The notes under the pieces: generated by a model
Told to the model about the DNA's origin: nothing
Database searches by the model: none
What the model saw: only the letters and a program-made list of their open reading frames with translations
Shown: positions 7,948 to 16,815 of the stretch, piece after piece
How the letters are laid out: each line of letters begins with the position of its first letter
Position numbering within the stretch: the first letter of the stretch is position 1
Translations under genes and position numbers: made by a program
DNA from: Cysteiniphilum sp. JM-1
GTDB taxonomy: Bacteria > Pseudomonadota > Gammaproteobacteria > Francisellales > Francisellaceae
Assembly (NCBI RefSeq): GCF_008711525.1
Contig: NZ_VXKS01000010.1
Span: 43,255-107,254 of the forward strand
Length of the DNA: 64,000 bases
Direction: 5' to 3'

Positions 7948-10067
7948 GATTCGGCTAACCTAAAGATTTTGTCACATTCAAACACAATATATTCTGGAAT
8001 AGTATCAAATTTGGAAGGATCAAGCTGACAGATGAATTCATTCTCGATGTGGTATGTTTCATTGATGAATTTCTGAATGACGGAATTCTTAACATCAAGA
8101 CCCAATAGGCGGAAAATTTGAAGCTTCTCATAGCTATTATCACAAGTTTCAAATAAGGTTTTAAGTCTTTCAATGCTTTTAAGTTGATCTAAAATATTAC
8201 GGTATGAAAAGCCATTCAAATCCTTTGATATTTCCTTGCATCCACTATCAAACTTACTTTGTTCCATTTCTGGGTAGTTCCCTACCGGATCTTTTTGCTC
8301 GCGTTTGTCAATCCCACGCTCTTTTCCATTCCCTTTGTGAAAAAGGTTTGATAACACCTGATAAGCATCACCCTTATTGTCAATAACTTCAAAATAGCGC
8401 CTCAGGTAGATGAGTTTGACAATATCGTCTTTGCCAGAGGCGATGGCGCTTTTACAAATTTGGGAAAATGTCTGTATATCATCCTTGCCTATGTTACATT
8501 CCCTTATTTGACCTGCAGCCAATTTTAGAAATGATGCCGATGTCTGATTGCTGAACGTGTGAGACAGTGACTTTATCGTGTCGATGATGGGCTCTACATC
8601 ATGGGTAAGCATTAGAACAGTTTTATTCTTCAGACATGAGTCGGGTTTCCGGAGAAAGAGCATTTCAAGGATGGCGTATTTTTTGTTTTTATCGAACGAT
8701 GAAATTGGATCATCCAGAATGATCAGGTCTGGTGTTTTGGATAGACACTCATACATGAAAAGAACGATTGCAAATGCATTTCTCTCCCCAAAGCTGAGGT
8801 GCTGGTTGCCACCGCTCAGGTGATCCTTTTGATCAATATGTCGCAGCTTTAGTTGCGCTTGTTCTCCATCACCGACGATCTCAACTGCGTAGCGGTATCC
8901 AGCATAGGAGAGAAATTCATTGATGTCTTTCTGATGCCGTTCGATGGTTTCCTTCATCTCGCTTCGCTGTTGATTAATTTTGCCCTGAAGAGCCCCTGCT
9001 TGCACGATAACATCATCTATGGAGGCATTAATTGGAGCGATGGCGTCCTGCATTTTGTTTGACTTAAGTTCTGAGAAAAACTGCAAATCCAGTCTGTATG
9101 CAGGGAGTTTTTCGGCGACTTTTTCACCGTCATTGAACTGAAACGCGGATAGCGTTCTTAGCTTTTCCAGATTTTCTGTGAAGGTGTCGATTTGTTTTTT
9201 CACTGTGGCAAGGGCTTCCTCGTGCTCTTTTTTAAGGCCATCTTTCAACGTTGTGATTGTTGTCAACTTTTCTTTGGCCTCATCAGAAAAGTAGTCGCCC
9301 AGCTTTTCAATCACGTCAATGATGGCGATCAGGTTCTTGATGGTGTTTTTGTCATATTCCTGACCGACCTTTTTGATCTGATCTTTTTTATCAGCTGCAT
9401 GTGAGGTGCAAAAGGGGCAATTATCCGACAGGTCTGCAAAATCGTAGCCTTTAGTTTGCCAATCAATCCAGCCGACACTGTTTTGGCTCTGAATAAACGG
9501 AGTGTAGGATTCTAATCCAGCAGGAATATGCTTTATTTTGTTACCAGCAGATAATCCCTTCATTCCGATTGACGATTTGGATAAGCCGGATTTGGTAATC
9601 TTAAAGGCATCTCCCATTTCTTTGAGAGTAGTTATCAATGCTTCCAATTCCTGATTCCCAGAAAACAGTTGCTTGATATTGCGGACAAGCTCCTCTATTT
9701 CCTTCTCTTTCTTTTTGTAGGCATCGGTTCTGATGAAAATGTCAAAGCTGTTGCTGAGGAGTTCGTTCGGTTTGAAAACAAACTGCCTAACATACTCCTC
9801 GTTGAAGCACATGATGTTTCTCAACACATCAGCCCCCTTGACTTCAGGCTGCTTTTTCTCTCGATTTTCTTTTCGGAGTTTGAACGGCATGAGTTCGTTA
9901 AACAGATTTTGATCATCTTTAGATCCGAGCAATATCGCCTTGGCAATAGTGCTTTTGCCGGTTCCATTAGGCGCAAATTTGATGTTTAATTTATATTTAG
10001 AGATGAAAATCTCTGCATAATCAATGTTGTTACAGTTACTAATTTCAACCTTCATAAAATTACTCAT
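7944..10067 (-). CDS. AAA_13/Rad50-like ABC ATPase with a CPFC zinc hook
   Basis: About 707 residues from the chosen ATG (residue numbers here count from a GTG four codons upstream). Walker A APNGTGKST at 36-44, CPFC zinc hook at 221-224 between helical arms, signature LSFGERNAF at 428-436, Walker B LIILDDPISSFD at 452-463 and H-loop THD at 492-494. This is the PrrC/RloC-like AAA_13 layout. An additional C-terminal domain (about 520-711) contains RRYFE (560-564) and H581. Start: GAGGA lies just before ATG 10065-10067, and the GTG at 10077-10079 overlaps that SD. GC is higher than in neighbours (29 of 60 at 8941-9000), suggesting transfer. Translationally coupled to the AlbA_2 gene; a defence role is inferred. 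Confidence 0.78.
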   Translation of the reverse strand: MSNFMKVEISNCNNIDYAEIFISKYKLNIKFAPNGTGKSTIAKAILLGSKDDQNLFNELMPFKLRKENREKKQPEVKGADVLRNIMCFNEEYVRQFVFKPNELLSNSFDIFIRTDAYKKKEKEIEELVRNIKQLFSGNQELEALITTLKEMGDAFKITKSGLSKSSIGMKGLSAGNKIKHIPAGLESYTPFIQSQNSVGWIDWQTKGYDFADLSDNCPFCTSHAADKKDQIKKVGQEYDKNTIKNLIAIIDVIEKLGDYFSDEAKEKLTTITTLKDGLKKEHEEALATVKKQIDTFTENLEKLRTLSAFQFNDGEKVAEKLPAYRLDLQFFSELKSNKMQDAIAPINASIDDVIVQAGALQGKINQQRSEMKETIERHQKDINEFLSYAGYRYAVEIVGDGEQAQLKLRHIDQKDHLSGGNQHLSFGERNAFAIVLFMYECLSKTPDLIILDDPISSFDKNKKYAILEMLFLRKPDSCLKNKTVLMLTHDVEPIIDTIKSLSHTFSNQTSASFLKLAAGQIRECNIGKDDIQTFSQICKSAIASGKDDIVKLIYLRRYFEVIDNKGDAYQVLSNLFHKGNGKERGIDKREQKDPVGNYPEMEQSKFDSGCKEISKDLNGFSYRNILDQLKSIERLKTLFETCDNSYEKLQIFRLLGLDVKNSVIQKFINETYHIENEFICQLDPSKFDTIPEYIVFECDKIFRLAES

Positions 10068-10142
10068 GCGTTCCTCCACTCATACTTTTTTTCAAACGAA
10101 AATAATCATAAATAATTATAATTTTAGATACTCATTATACTA

Positions 10143-10679
10143 TTACGATACAGTACCACCCCTCTCAAGCTCCAACAACTTTGCCTTATTATCCAATCCT
10201 CCACCAAAGCCGGTTAAACTGCCATTGCTGCCAATGACTCGGTGACATGGCACAATAATTGAAATTGGGTTTAAACCATTGGCAAGTCCAACAGCGCGTG
10301 CTTTGTTTTTATCACCCAAGCGTCTTGCTTGCTCGCCATAGCTTATCGTTTTGCCATAAGGGATATTACGAAGCTCTTGCCAGACACTTAGCTGAAAGTC
10401 TGTGCCATGCGGGCATAATGGAATACCAAATACTTGACGTTTGCCCTTGAAATATTCAGTCAATTGAGTTTTTGCTTTAACGATTATCGGGTGATCAACA
10501 TCTTGTTTAAACGCTTGAATCCTACTCTGAAAATCCTCTGATTGCGCCTCATGTTCCCAAAAGACATGATGAAGTCCTTTATTGGATGCAAATAAAATAA
10601 GCTCGCCAACGGGTGAATTCAGCTTATCATAGACGGTTTGATCAGGTAGAAGTTTGAAAAATTTCTGAATTCTCTTCAT
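10143..10679 (-). CDS. ogt: Methylated-DNA--protein-cysteine S-methyltransferase
   Basis: 178 residues. The active site IIVPCHRVIGSNGSLTGFGGGLDNKAKLLELE contains the acceptor Cys in PCHRV and the conserved Asn/Gly loop. Upstream lies the helix-turn-helix region FQLSVWQELRNIPYGKTISYGEQARRLG. The protein removes methyl groups from O6-methylguanine and O4-methylthymine in a suicidal reaction. The N-terminal part is the short Ogt type without an Ada metal-binding domain. It stands alone on the minus strand, between the AAA/AlbA_2 island and a palindromic repeat. Confidence 0.92.
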   Translation of the reverse strand: MKRIQKFFKLLPDQTVYDKLNSPVGELILFASNKGLHHVFWEHEAQSEDFQSRIQAFKQDVDHPIIVKAKTQLTEYFKGKRQVFGIPLCPHGTDFQLSVWQELRNIPYGKTISYGEQARRLGDKNKARAVGLANGLNPISIIVPCHRVIGSNGSLTGFGGGLDNKAKLLELERGGTVS

Positions 10680-10746
10680 GGTTTTCCCTTTCGTTTTACT
10701 ATGTAATGAATCAAGAATAAGTTGAGTTTTAATATCCCCCTCACCC

Positions 10747-10787
10747 GTTCAGCTTAAGCTGAACGACCTCTCCCTCAAGGGGAGAGG
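10747..10787. repeat. Double palindromic intergenic repeat
   Basis: A perfect 18-bp palindrome GTTCAGCTTAAGCTGAAC at 10747-10764 is followed directly by a hairpin CCTCTCCC-TCAAG-GGGAGAGG at 10767-10787. It is far richer in GC than the flanks and lies between the start of ogt and the end of dinG. CCTCTCC...GGAGAGG units of this type are dispersed repeats in many bacterial genomes. It might also act as a terminator or mRNA stabiliser for dinG, but no T-run follows in the dinG direction. Confidence 0.75.
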
Positions 10788-10836
10788 TACCAGCTGATGC
10801 AACTTATTCATACATCATTACTATGTCACAATTTTA

Positions 10837-12927
10837 TCATTTTACAATTTCAAAATCAGGCAAATTCTCCAAAAGAGCTTTACCATAAAACTTGGTTTTT
10901 AAGCGCTTATCCAAAATAATCACCTCACCAATATCCGCCTCTGTACGCACCAAGCGCCCTACCATTTGTGTTAATTTTAGTGATGCTTGCGGCAATGATA
11001 TATCCATAAATGGTTTGCGCTTAATCGACTCTAACCATTCAGAGCGTGTTTTGTCAATTGGATTGGTTGGCACAGAAAATGGTAATTTGTGAATAATCAA
11101 TCGTGTTAGATAAGCACCAGGCAAATCAACCCCTTCAGAAAAGCTATCAACACCAAAAATAATCGATGGTTTAAATAGATCTACACGCTTTTTATGAATG
11201 GCAATCATTGCCTGTTTTGAGCGATCACCTTGAATAAGCGTTATTTTCTTAAGAGCACTGTTTAAGCGCATATAGACCTTTTCCATTGCATGAATACTGG
11301 TAAAGAGCATTAAAGCGCCTTCATGTAAGTCTTTAAAATAGACTTCATTGAGGAGTTTGGCTGTTTCTTCAATATGTTTGTCTTGTTGCGCTGGCTCATA
11401 TTGCATATCAGCAATAATAAGCTTTGATTTGGAATAATTTAATGGTGAAGATAAAAGCAAGGTTTTGGCTTCTTTTTTAAGGGATGTGGCATTTAAAAAG
11501 CGATCAAATTTGCCCAGTGAGCGCACCGTGGCTGAACACATCACCACACCATGTTGTACATTTTGCCAAAAGACTTGTTTTAATAATGAGGCTGCTTCAA
11601 TCGGTGAGGCATGAATATCATAATCTTGAAAATGAGTTGCCAACATATCCGTTTGCACCTCTTTTACTTCTTTTGCTTCTTTTACTTCCTCTTGTTTAAC
11701 TTTCTTTTCATGTGGGACAATCCATTTGGCAATTGGCGGCATCGTCGCTTGATTAATCATCAATGACCAGACATTATAAAGATTTTTTGAACGCTCTAAC
11801 AAAAAGCCGATTTGTGTGAATTGCTTCTCTAAACTGATTGCTGAATGAATCTGACTTTTCTCGGCAAAATCATCAAGTTTCGTTTTGAGCTTATCACACT
11901 GATTCATATAAAATGCCGCGCCCTCTTTGATCGATGTGGCAAGCTGAAGCAGCTCATCCGTAATATGGGTCATGCGCCAAACATTTTCTTCTTTTATTGC
12001 ATGAGCATACATCGGATCAATTAACTGCTGCATTTGAGTGAGCTGCTGAATCAGGTTTTTACGCACCTCTTTCCAATTCTCACGCATGACGCGATCAGCA
12101 AGCTCGGAGGGTAGGCCATTTAAGAGTTTATCAACATCATTAATCCATGTTTGCGACCCGAGTAACGAAGCAAAGCCAGAAAGTGATCTTAATGCCCGAT
12201 CCGGTAAATGATGACACTCATCGATAATGTACAGGCTATCTTCAAATTTAGGTAAAATTGCACCATCCCCCAAATCAAGATGTGACAATAGCAGGCTATG
12301 ATTGACAACGATAATGTCCACTTTACGCAAGCCTTGGCGCGCGTTAAAAAAAGGACATTCGCGATAACACTCACAGCGGCTAAACGAACACGAGCTGCTG
12401 GTGTTATAAATCTCACTCATCAATGCTTTAGAAACCGGTTTCTCCAACAGATCAAAATCGCCATCCCAATCTTTGCTTAAGCGCTGATCGAGCATTTCTG
12501 CTTCTTTCTGCAAGTCACTATCATCACTGTCAAAGTGATGCAATTTACGCGGGCATAAATAGCGCGAGCGCCCTTTTGCCAATTGATAACTAAACTCAAT
12601 TTTATGGTGTTGCATAAGCTGATGAATAAACGGCAAATCTTTATCAATCAGCTGCTCTTGCAACGCTACCGTCGCTGTTGACACAACAATCGATAATTTT
12701 TCTTGCCCTTGTTTTGCGCGCACTTCATTGGCTAAAAGCGCACCGAGTAAATAAGCAAAGCTTTTACCGGTTGCCGTTGGCGCTTCAATAACAATTTTTT
12801 CATTATTGATCAGTGTCTCTTTGACTGCTTCAATCATTGTCAACTGTGCATCACGCACATATAAACCGGCTTCTTCAAACAGCTTTTTGATATTAAGCTC
12901 TGTATGTCCAACACTTTGAGTCGTCAT
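10837..12927 (-). CDS. dinG: DinG-family ATP-dependent DNA helicase
   Basis: 696 residues; E. coli DinG has 716. Superfamily II XPD-like 5'-3' helicase. Walker A APTATGKS at 49-56; 4Fe-4S cluster cysteines at C125, C180, C185 and C191 in the LCPRKLHHF and SCSFSRCECYRECPFF region; DECH box at 236-239; motif IV-VI segments CSATVRSL, GVDSFSEGVDLPG and QMVGRLVRTE. DinG resolves R-loops and G-quadruplexes. Translation probably couples to recJ through a 4-base overlap at 12924-12927. A Glu-Val-Lys-rich stretch at about 412-424 comes from an imperfect 9-bp repeat. Confidence 0.88.
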   Translation of the reverse strand: MTTQSVGHTELNIKKLFEEAGLYVRDAQLTMIEAVKETLINNEKIVIEAPTATGKSFAYLLGALLANEVRAKQGQEKLSIVVSTATVALQEQLIDKDLPFIHQLMQHHKIEFSYQLAKGRSRYLCPRKLHHFDSDDSDLQKEAEMLDQRLSKDWDGDFDLLEKPVSKALMSEIYNTSSSCSFSRCECYRECPFFNARQGLRKVDIIVVNHSLLLSHLDLGDGAILPKFEDSLYIIDECHHLPDRALRSLSGFASLLGSQTWINDVDKLLNGLPSELADRVMRENWKEVRKNLIQQLTQMQQLIDPMYAHAIKEENVWRMTHITDELLQLATSIKEGAAFYMNQCDKLKTKLDDFAEKSQIHSAISLEKQFTQIGFLLERSKNLYNVWSLMINQATMPPIAKWIVPHEKKVKQEEVKEAKEVKEVQTDMLATHFQDYDIHASPIEAASLLKQVFWQNVQHGVVMCSATVRSLGKFDRFLNATSLKKEAKTLLLSSPLNYSKSKLIIADMQYEPAQQDKHIEETAKLLNEVYFKDLHEGALMLFTSIHAMEKVYMRLNSALKKITLIQGDRSKQAMIAIHKKRVDLFKPSIIFGVDSFSEGVDLPGAYLTRLIIHKLPFSVPTNPIDKTRSEWLESIKRKPFMDISLPQASLKLTQMVGRLVRTEADIGEVIILDKRLKTKFYGKALLENLPDFEIVK
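11657..11692. repeat. Imperfect 9-bp tandem repeat inside dinG, four copies
   Basis: Four successive 9-base units related to ACTTCTTTT (acctctttt, acttctttt, gcttctttt, acttcctct). On the minus strand they encode an E-V/A-K-rich linker in DinG. Copy variation would keep the reading frame. Confidence 0.8.
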
Positions 12928-14741
12928 AATATTTGCCTTTGATGCGTCAACTTAGCCAAGTGCACGATCTTTAAGCTCACATAAGTCTGACCATTAAAGT
13001 GCTCTTTTGATAAACGATACGCCACTTGGACTTCTTCACCCACTTGAATATCAGCATCATCTAAATACTCATCAGCAAAAAACCAAATGCTTTTAAGTGT
13101 TTTACCATGAATGGTAAGCATTAATTGCAGATGTTGGCTTTCTTTTCCCACCCATTTAAAACTATAAATACTTGCCTTGTTACAAAAAACAGGCGCTTCA
13201 AACTCGCGACCATAAGGCTCAAGCAAAGCAAATTTTTCAACATGTTTAAGCGTAAACTCCTCAGCAGTTAACTCACCATCACAATAAATAATTGGTGTGG
13301 CAGTAATATTATTCTCAGCAATCGCTTTTTGACAGTAATCATTAAAGCTTTGAGAAAATTCTACAAATTTATCTTTGTAAATGGTTAATCCAGCAGCTCC
13401 GGTATGTCCACCATATTTGATCAGAATATCTGTCGTATTTTGATAAATAAGATCTAAAACAGCTTTAATGTTTAAGCCATCAATGCTGCGCGCTGATCCC
13501 GTGATAATATCATCTTCCCCTTGCTTGGGTGAGAATAAAATCGTCGGCAAGCCAAAACTATCTTTAATGCGACTTGCTGAAATGCCATGCACCCCAGCAT
13601 GCCCATCATCAAGATAGACACAAATACTTGAGGCACCCTTTGCGTATTGCTTTGAGGCTTCACTCATCGCTTTGGCAGTCATATCTTTTTGAATGGCCTT
13701 GCGATGATTGTTCTGCTGCTGCAAGAACTCAACCCATTGTTTGGTTTTTTGATGATCTTCGTTTAATAAGAAACTCACCGAACTTAAGGCATCAGACATA
13801 CGTCCATCACTATTGAGTAAAGGTGCTATGACAAACCCTAAAAACTCACTATCGACCTTGTGATGAAAATGATCACTAAAACTACTCCAACAGCTACGTG
13901 TTAACTGTGAAATTTTGTGCATACCATAATAGGCTACAACACGATTATTTATACTCTTTGCCATGGATACACAGTCAGCAACTGTGCCAACAGCAACAAA
14001 ATCAAGTAAATCCGTTAACTGGCAGTCACTATTGATCGGTTTTCCTTCAAGTAATAATAGTCTTCTGACCTCTGCCATCAACAACCAAGCCACCATACAT
14101 CCAGCAATAAAAGGATCATTATACTCACAGCCCTTTTGTGTTGGATTTAACACGGCATAAGCGCTTTGAGGTACCCCTTCTTCAGGAATGGCATGATGAT
14201 CGGTGACAATCACATCGATATTTTGTGACTTTAATAATGCAATACGCGCTTCATCGGTTGAGCCATTATCGGCAGTGATTATCAATGTCGGACGCATATC
14301 ATCATCTAAAATACGTTGCGCAAGCTTATCAGATAAGCCATATCCCTCTGCCATTCTATGCCCAATATATGAGCGAATCTTACCAACTGGATGGTTAAAA
14401 ATATTAGTCAATGCAACATGTAAAATCACATGCGATGTTTGCCCATCACAGTCATGATCGGTTTCAAGTCCAATGACTTCACCACGTTCTAGTGCTTGAA
14501 TAATACGCTTTGCCGCCTTTGTCGCATCTTTTAATAAATGTGGCGAGGTCAAAAATTTAAGTTTTAGATTAGCAAATTTTAAAGCATGCTCAGGATCATC
14601 TATGCGTCGTGCGATAATGCTCGCAATAAAGCTATCCACCTTATTTTCCAGTAATACTTGATGCACTTTGCGATGAAAAGGACGCAGTTGAATAGTAACC
14701 TCTGGACGCTTTAACCTTTCTTTGAGCCTTACTTCAGCCAT
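12924..14741 (-). CDS. recJ: Single-stranded-DNA-specific exonuclease RecJ
   Basis: 605 residues; E. coli has 577. DHH-family 5'-3' exonuclease acting in RecF-pathway recombination and mismatch repair. Motif I DHDCDG lies at 95-100; the three Asp (95, 97, 99) are kept although DFDADG-like forms are more usual. Motif III VTDHHAIPE is near 180, HGISASRIKD near 390 and GGHTGAAGL near 445 (DHHA1), followed by the C-terminal OB domain (VEKFALLEPYGREFEAPVF). The start overlaps the perM stop by one base (TAATG), and the stop overlaps dinG by four, giving a perM-recJ-dinG unit. Confidence 0.88.
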   Translation of the reverse strand: MAEVRLKERLKRPEVTIQLRPFHRKVHQVLLENKVDSFIASIIARRIDDPEHALKFANLKLKFLTSPHLLKDATKAAKRIIQALERGEVIGLETDHDCDGQTSHVILHVALTNIFNHPVGKIRSYIGHRMAEGYGLSDKLAQRILDDDMRPTLIITADNGSTDEARIALLKSQNIDVIVTDHHAIPEEGVPQSAYAVLNPTQKGCEYNDPFIAGCMVAWLLMAEVRRLLLLEGKPINSDCQLTDLLDFVAVGTVADCVSMAKSINNRVVAYYGMHKISQLTRSCWSSFSDHFHHKVDSEFLGFVIAPLLNSDGRMSDALSSVSFLLNEDHQKTKQWVEFLQQQNNHRKAIQKDMTAKAMSEASKQYAKGASSICVYLDDGHAGVHGISASRIKDSFGLPTILFSPKQGEDDIITGSARSIDGLNIKAVLDLIYQNTTDILIKYGGHTGAAGLTIYKDKFVEFSQSFNDYCQKAIAENNITATPIIYCDGELTAEEFTLKHVEKFALLEPYGREFEAPVFCNKASIYSFKWVGKESQHLQLMLTIHGKTLKSIWFFADEYLDDADIQVGEEVQVAYRLSKEHFNGQTYVSLKIVHLAKLTHQRQIL

Positions 14742-15832
14742 TAAGCTTCCTTGGGCTTTTTATTATTGATATTGCGTCGGGTCCACATCTTAACACCCGA
14801 GTTAATAAGTGCCGCTAGTGGAATCGCAAAGAACAAGCCCCAAAAGCCCCATATTCCACCGAAGATAAGAACAGCAGCAATGACTGCCACGGGATGAAGG
14901 CTTAATGCTTCAGAATATAATAACGGCACCAATAAGTTGCCATCCAAACCTTGAATGATCAAATAAACTAGCAGCATATAGAAAAGCTCAGAGCTAAAGC
15001 CAAATTGACTGATTCCAATGAGTACCACAGGAATGGTAACAATCACCATCCCGATATAAGGAATAAATACCGAAAGCCCAACGCAAATGGCTAATAGTAG
15101 TGAGTAATTCAAGCCAAAAACGATAAAGCCAATATAGGTAACGACAGTAACAATCAAACATTCAATTGTTTTACCTTTGACATAATTACCCAATTGTGGG
15201 CGCACATCTGCCCATACTTCCTCTAATGCACCGCGCTCTTTAGGTAGCATATTGACAAACCATTTACCAATGCGGTTTTTGTCTTTCAAAAAGAAAAATG
15301 CTAACAATGGCACGATAAATAAGTACACCAGCCAAGTAAATATACTTGATAGAGAAGCTAGAGAAAATTTAAGTAGATATTGACCAATACCGGCAATTTT
15401 ATCCATCTTAATATTTGAGATCGTGCTAACCGCATCTTTGATTTGTTCAGGTGTAATGATCGTTGGATATTTTTTAGAAAGCTCCAATAAACTCGCATGT
15501 AGATTATTAATTTGTTGCGGAATACTTTGCACAAATTGCCCTGCTTGATGCATTAATGCTGGAAGCACAAATAGTAATAACATAATCACTAACGCAATAA
15601 AAATTAAGAAAACGATATAAACAGACAAATTGCGGTTTAATTTTAATTTTTTTGACAAAAAAGAAACAATGGCTTCTAATAAATATGCAATGACAACACC
15701 GGCTAAAATTGGTGCTAATAAATTACCAAAAAAGTTAATAATGAGTACCGCAATAACCGTTACAACAATAAAGACGGCAGGTTCATTACTATCAAATTTT
15801 TTCTGATACCACTGCCTTAAATACTTAATCAA
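14741..15832 (-). CDS. AI-2E/PerM-family membrane transporter
   Basis: 363 residues with about eight hydrophobic segments. An N-terminal pair (AVFIVVTVIAVLIINFFG and ILAGVVIAYLLEAI) is followed by one near 60-80, a periplasmic stretch, then a clustered C-terminal set. The segment PLLAFFFLKD and the end QGLDGNLLVPLLYSEALSLHPVAVI are typical of the UPF0118/PerM family. Some members export autoinducer-2 or act as Na+/H+ antiporters; the substrate here is unknown. Co-transcription with recJ and dinG is suggested by the one-base overlap and shared strand. Confidence 0.82.
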   Translation of the reverse strand: MIKYLRQWYQKKFDSNEPAVFIVVTVIAVLIINFFGNLLAPILAGVVIAYLLEAIVSFLSKKLKLNRNLSVYIVFLIFIALVIMLLLFVLPALMHQAGQFVQSIPQQINNLHASLLELSKKYPTIITPEQIKDAVSTISNIKMDKIAGIGQYLLKFSLASLSSIFTWLVYLFIVPLLAFFFLKDKNRIGKWFVNMLPKERGALEEVWADVRPQLGNYVKGKTIECLIVTVVTYIGFIVFGLNYSLLLAICVGLSVFIPYIGMVIVTIPVVLIGISQFGFSSELFYMLLVYLIIQGLDGNLLVPLLYSEALSLHPVAVIAAVLIFGGIWGFWGLFFAIPLAALINSGVKMWTRRNINNKKPKEA

Positions 15833-15934
15833 AGGAATTACCTATTTGTAAGATTCAATGACAAACGATTGTATACAAATTATCGTGTTTTTTATAGTGT
15901 TTCATGATTGCAAATACGAGTGAATTTTTAAGAT

Positions 15935-16792
15935 TTACAGCGTGATCGATTGATAGCACCCTAAGTTCTTCAAAAATGAAGTCTTCTTTAAAATTGCTAA
16001 TAAGGCAGCTTGTACATTTTGCTGTTCTTCATGACCTTCAAAATCGACAAAAAAACTATAATCCCAAGCACGCGAGCGTGATGGCCTGGATTCAATCTTA
16101 CACATATTGATATTGTGCTCTGACAAACAGGCAAGTACTTGCACTAATGCATTGGGTTTATGCAGTGTCGTAAAGATAATTGATGATTTATAGAGCTCAT
16201 TCTCTGCATAAGGCATATTTAACGCATCACGCCCCAATAAGAAAAATCGCGTGAAGTTAAACGGCTCATCTTCAAAATGCTCTTTAATGACTTTTAACGA
16301 ATAGGTTTGTGCGGCTAACTTACTAGCAATCGCCGCCTGCGTTAGAATCTCTTTTTCAGCGATGTATTTAGCAGCTCCGGCGGTATCAACAAAACTTTTA
16401 GGGGATAAATGCATGCGTGCAATATTATTCTGACACTGTGCCAAGGCTTGTGGATGTGAACGTACTAAGTCGATATTATCAATATCTGCATTAGGATGGA
16501 TCATCAAACAATGCTCAACCTTTAGAATGACTTCATGCTGAATGCGTAGATTGTATTTAATGAGCTCATCATAGGCAGGAATCACACTGCCAGCAATTGA
16601 GTTTTCCACGGGAATCATTGCAAAGTCAGCTTTTTTCTCAGCAACCATCTCGAGTGCTTCGGCAAATGAGCCACAGGCTAAAGTTTCAATCGCACTTTGC
16701 TCGTTTTTCTTATTTTGCGTTTGATAAAACTTATGAATTGCCTGTTCTGAATAAGCACCCTTTTCCCCCTGGAAAGATATCACTAAACTCAT
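15935..16792 (-). CDS. pheA: Prephenate dehydratase (monofunctional)
   Basis: 285 residues. The catalytic domain (1-180) shows FQGEKGAYSEQAI, MIPVENSIAGSV, VRSHPQALAQC and a C-terminal FTRFFLLGR with the conserved Thr-Arg-Phe. An ACT regulatory domain (about 195-275) has the ESRP motif (KIESRPSRSRAWDYSFFVDFEGH) for feedback control by phenylalanine. There is no N-terminal chorismate mutase domain, unlike E. coli PheA. The reaction converts prephenate to phenylpyruvate with loss of water and CO2. It starts 23 bases after the deaminase gene, so they are likely co-transcribed. Confidence 0.92.
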   Translation of the reverse strand: MSLVISFQGEKGAYSEQAIHKFYQTQNKKNEQSAIETLACGSFAEALEMVAEKKADFAMIPVENSIAGSVIPAYDELIKYNLRIQHEVILKVEHCLMIHPNADIDNIDLVRSHPQALAQCQNNIARMHLSPKSFVDTAGAAKYIAEKEILTQAAIASKLAAQTYSLKVIKEHFEDEPFNFTRFFLLGRDALNMPYAENELYKSSIIFTTLHKPNALVQVLACLSEHNINMCKIESRPSRSRAWDYSFFVDFEGHEEQQNVQAALLAILKKTSFLKNLGCYQSITL

Positions 16793-16815
16793 ATTAACCC
16801 CCTTTGTAATAATGC

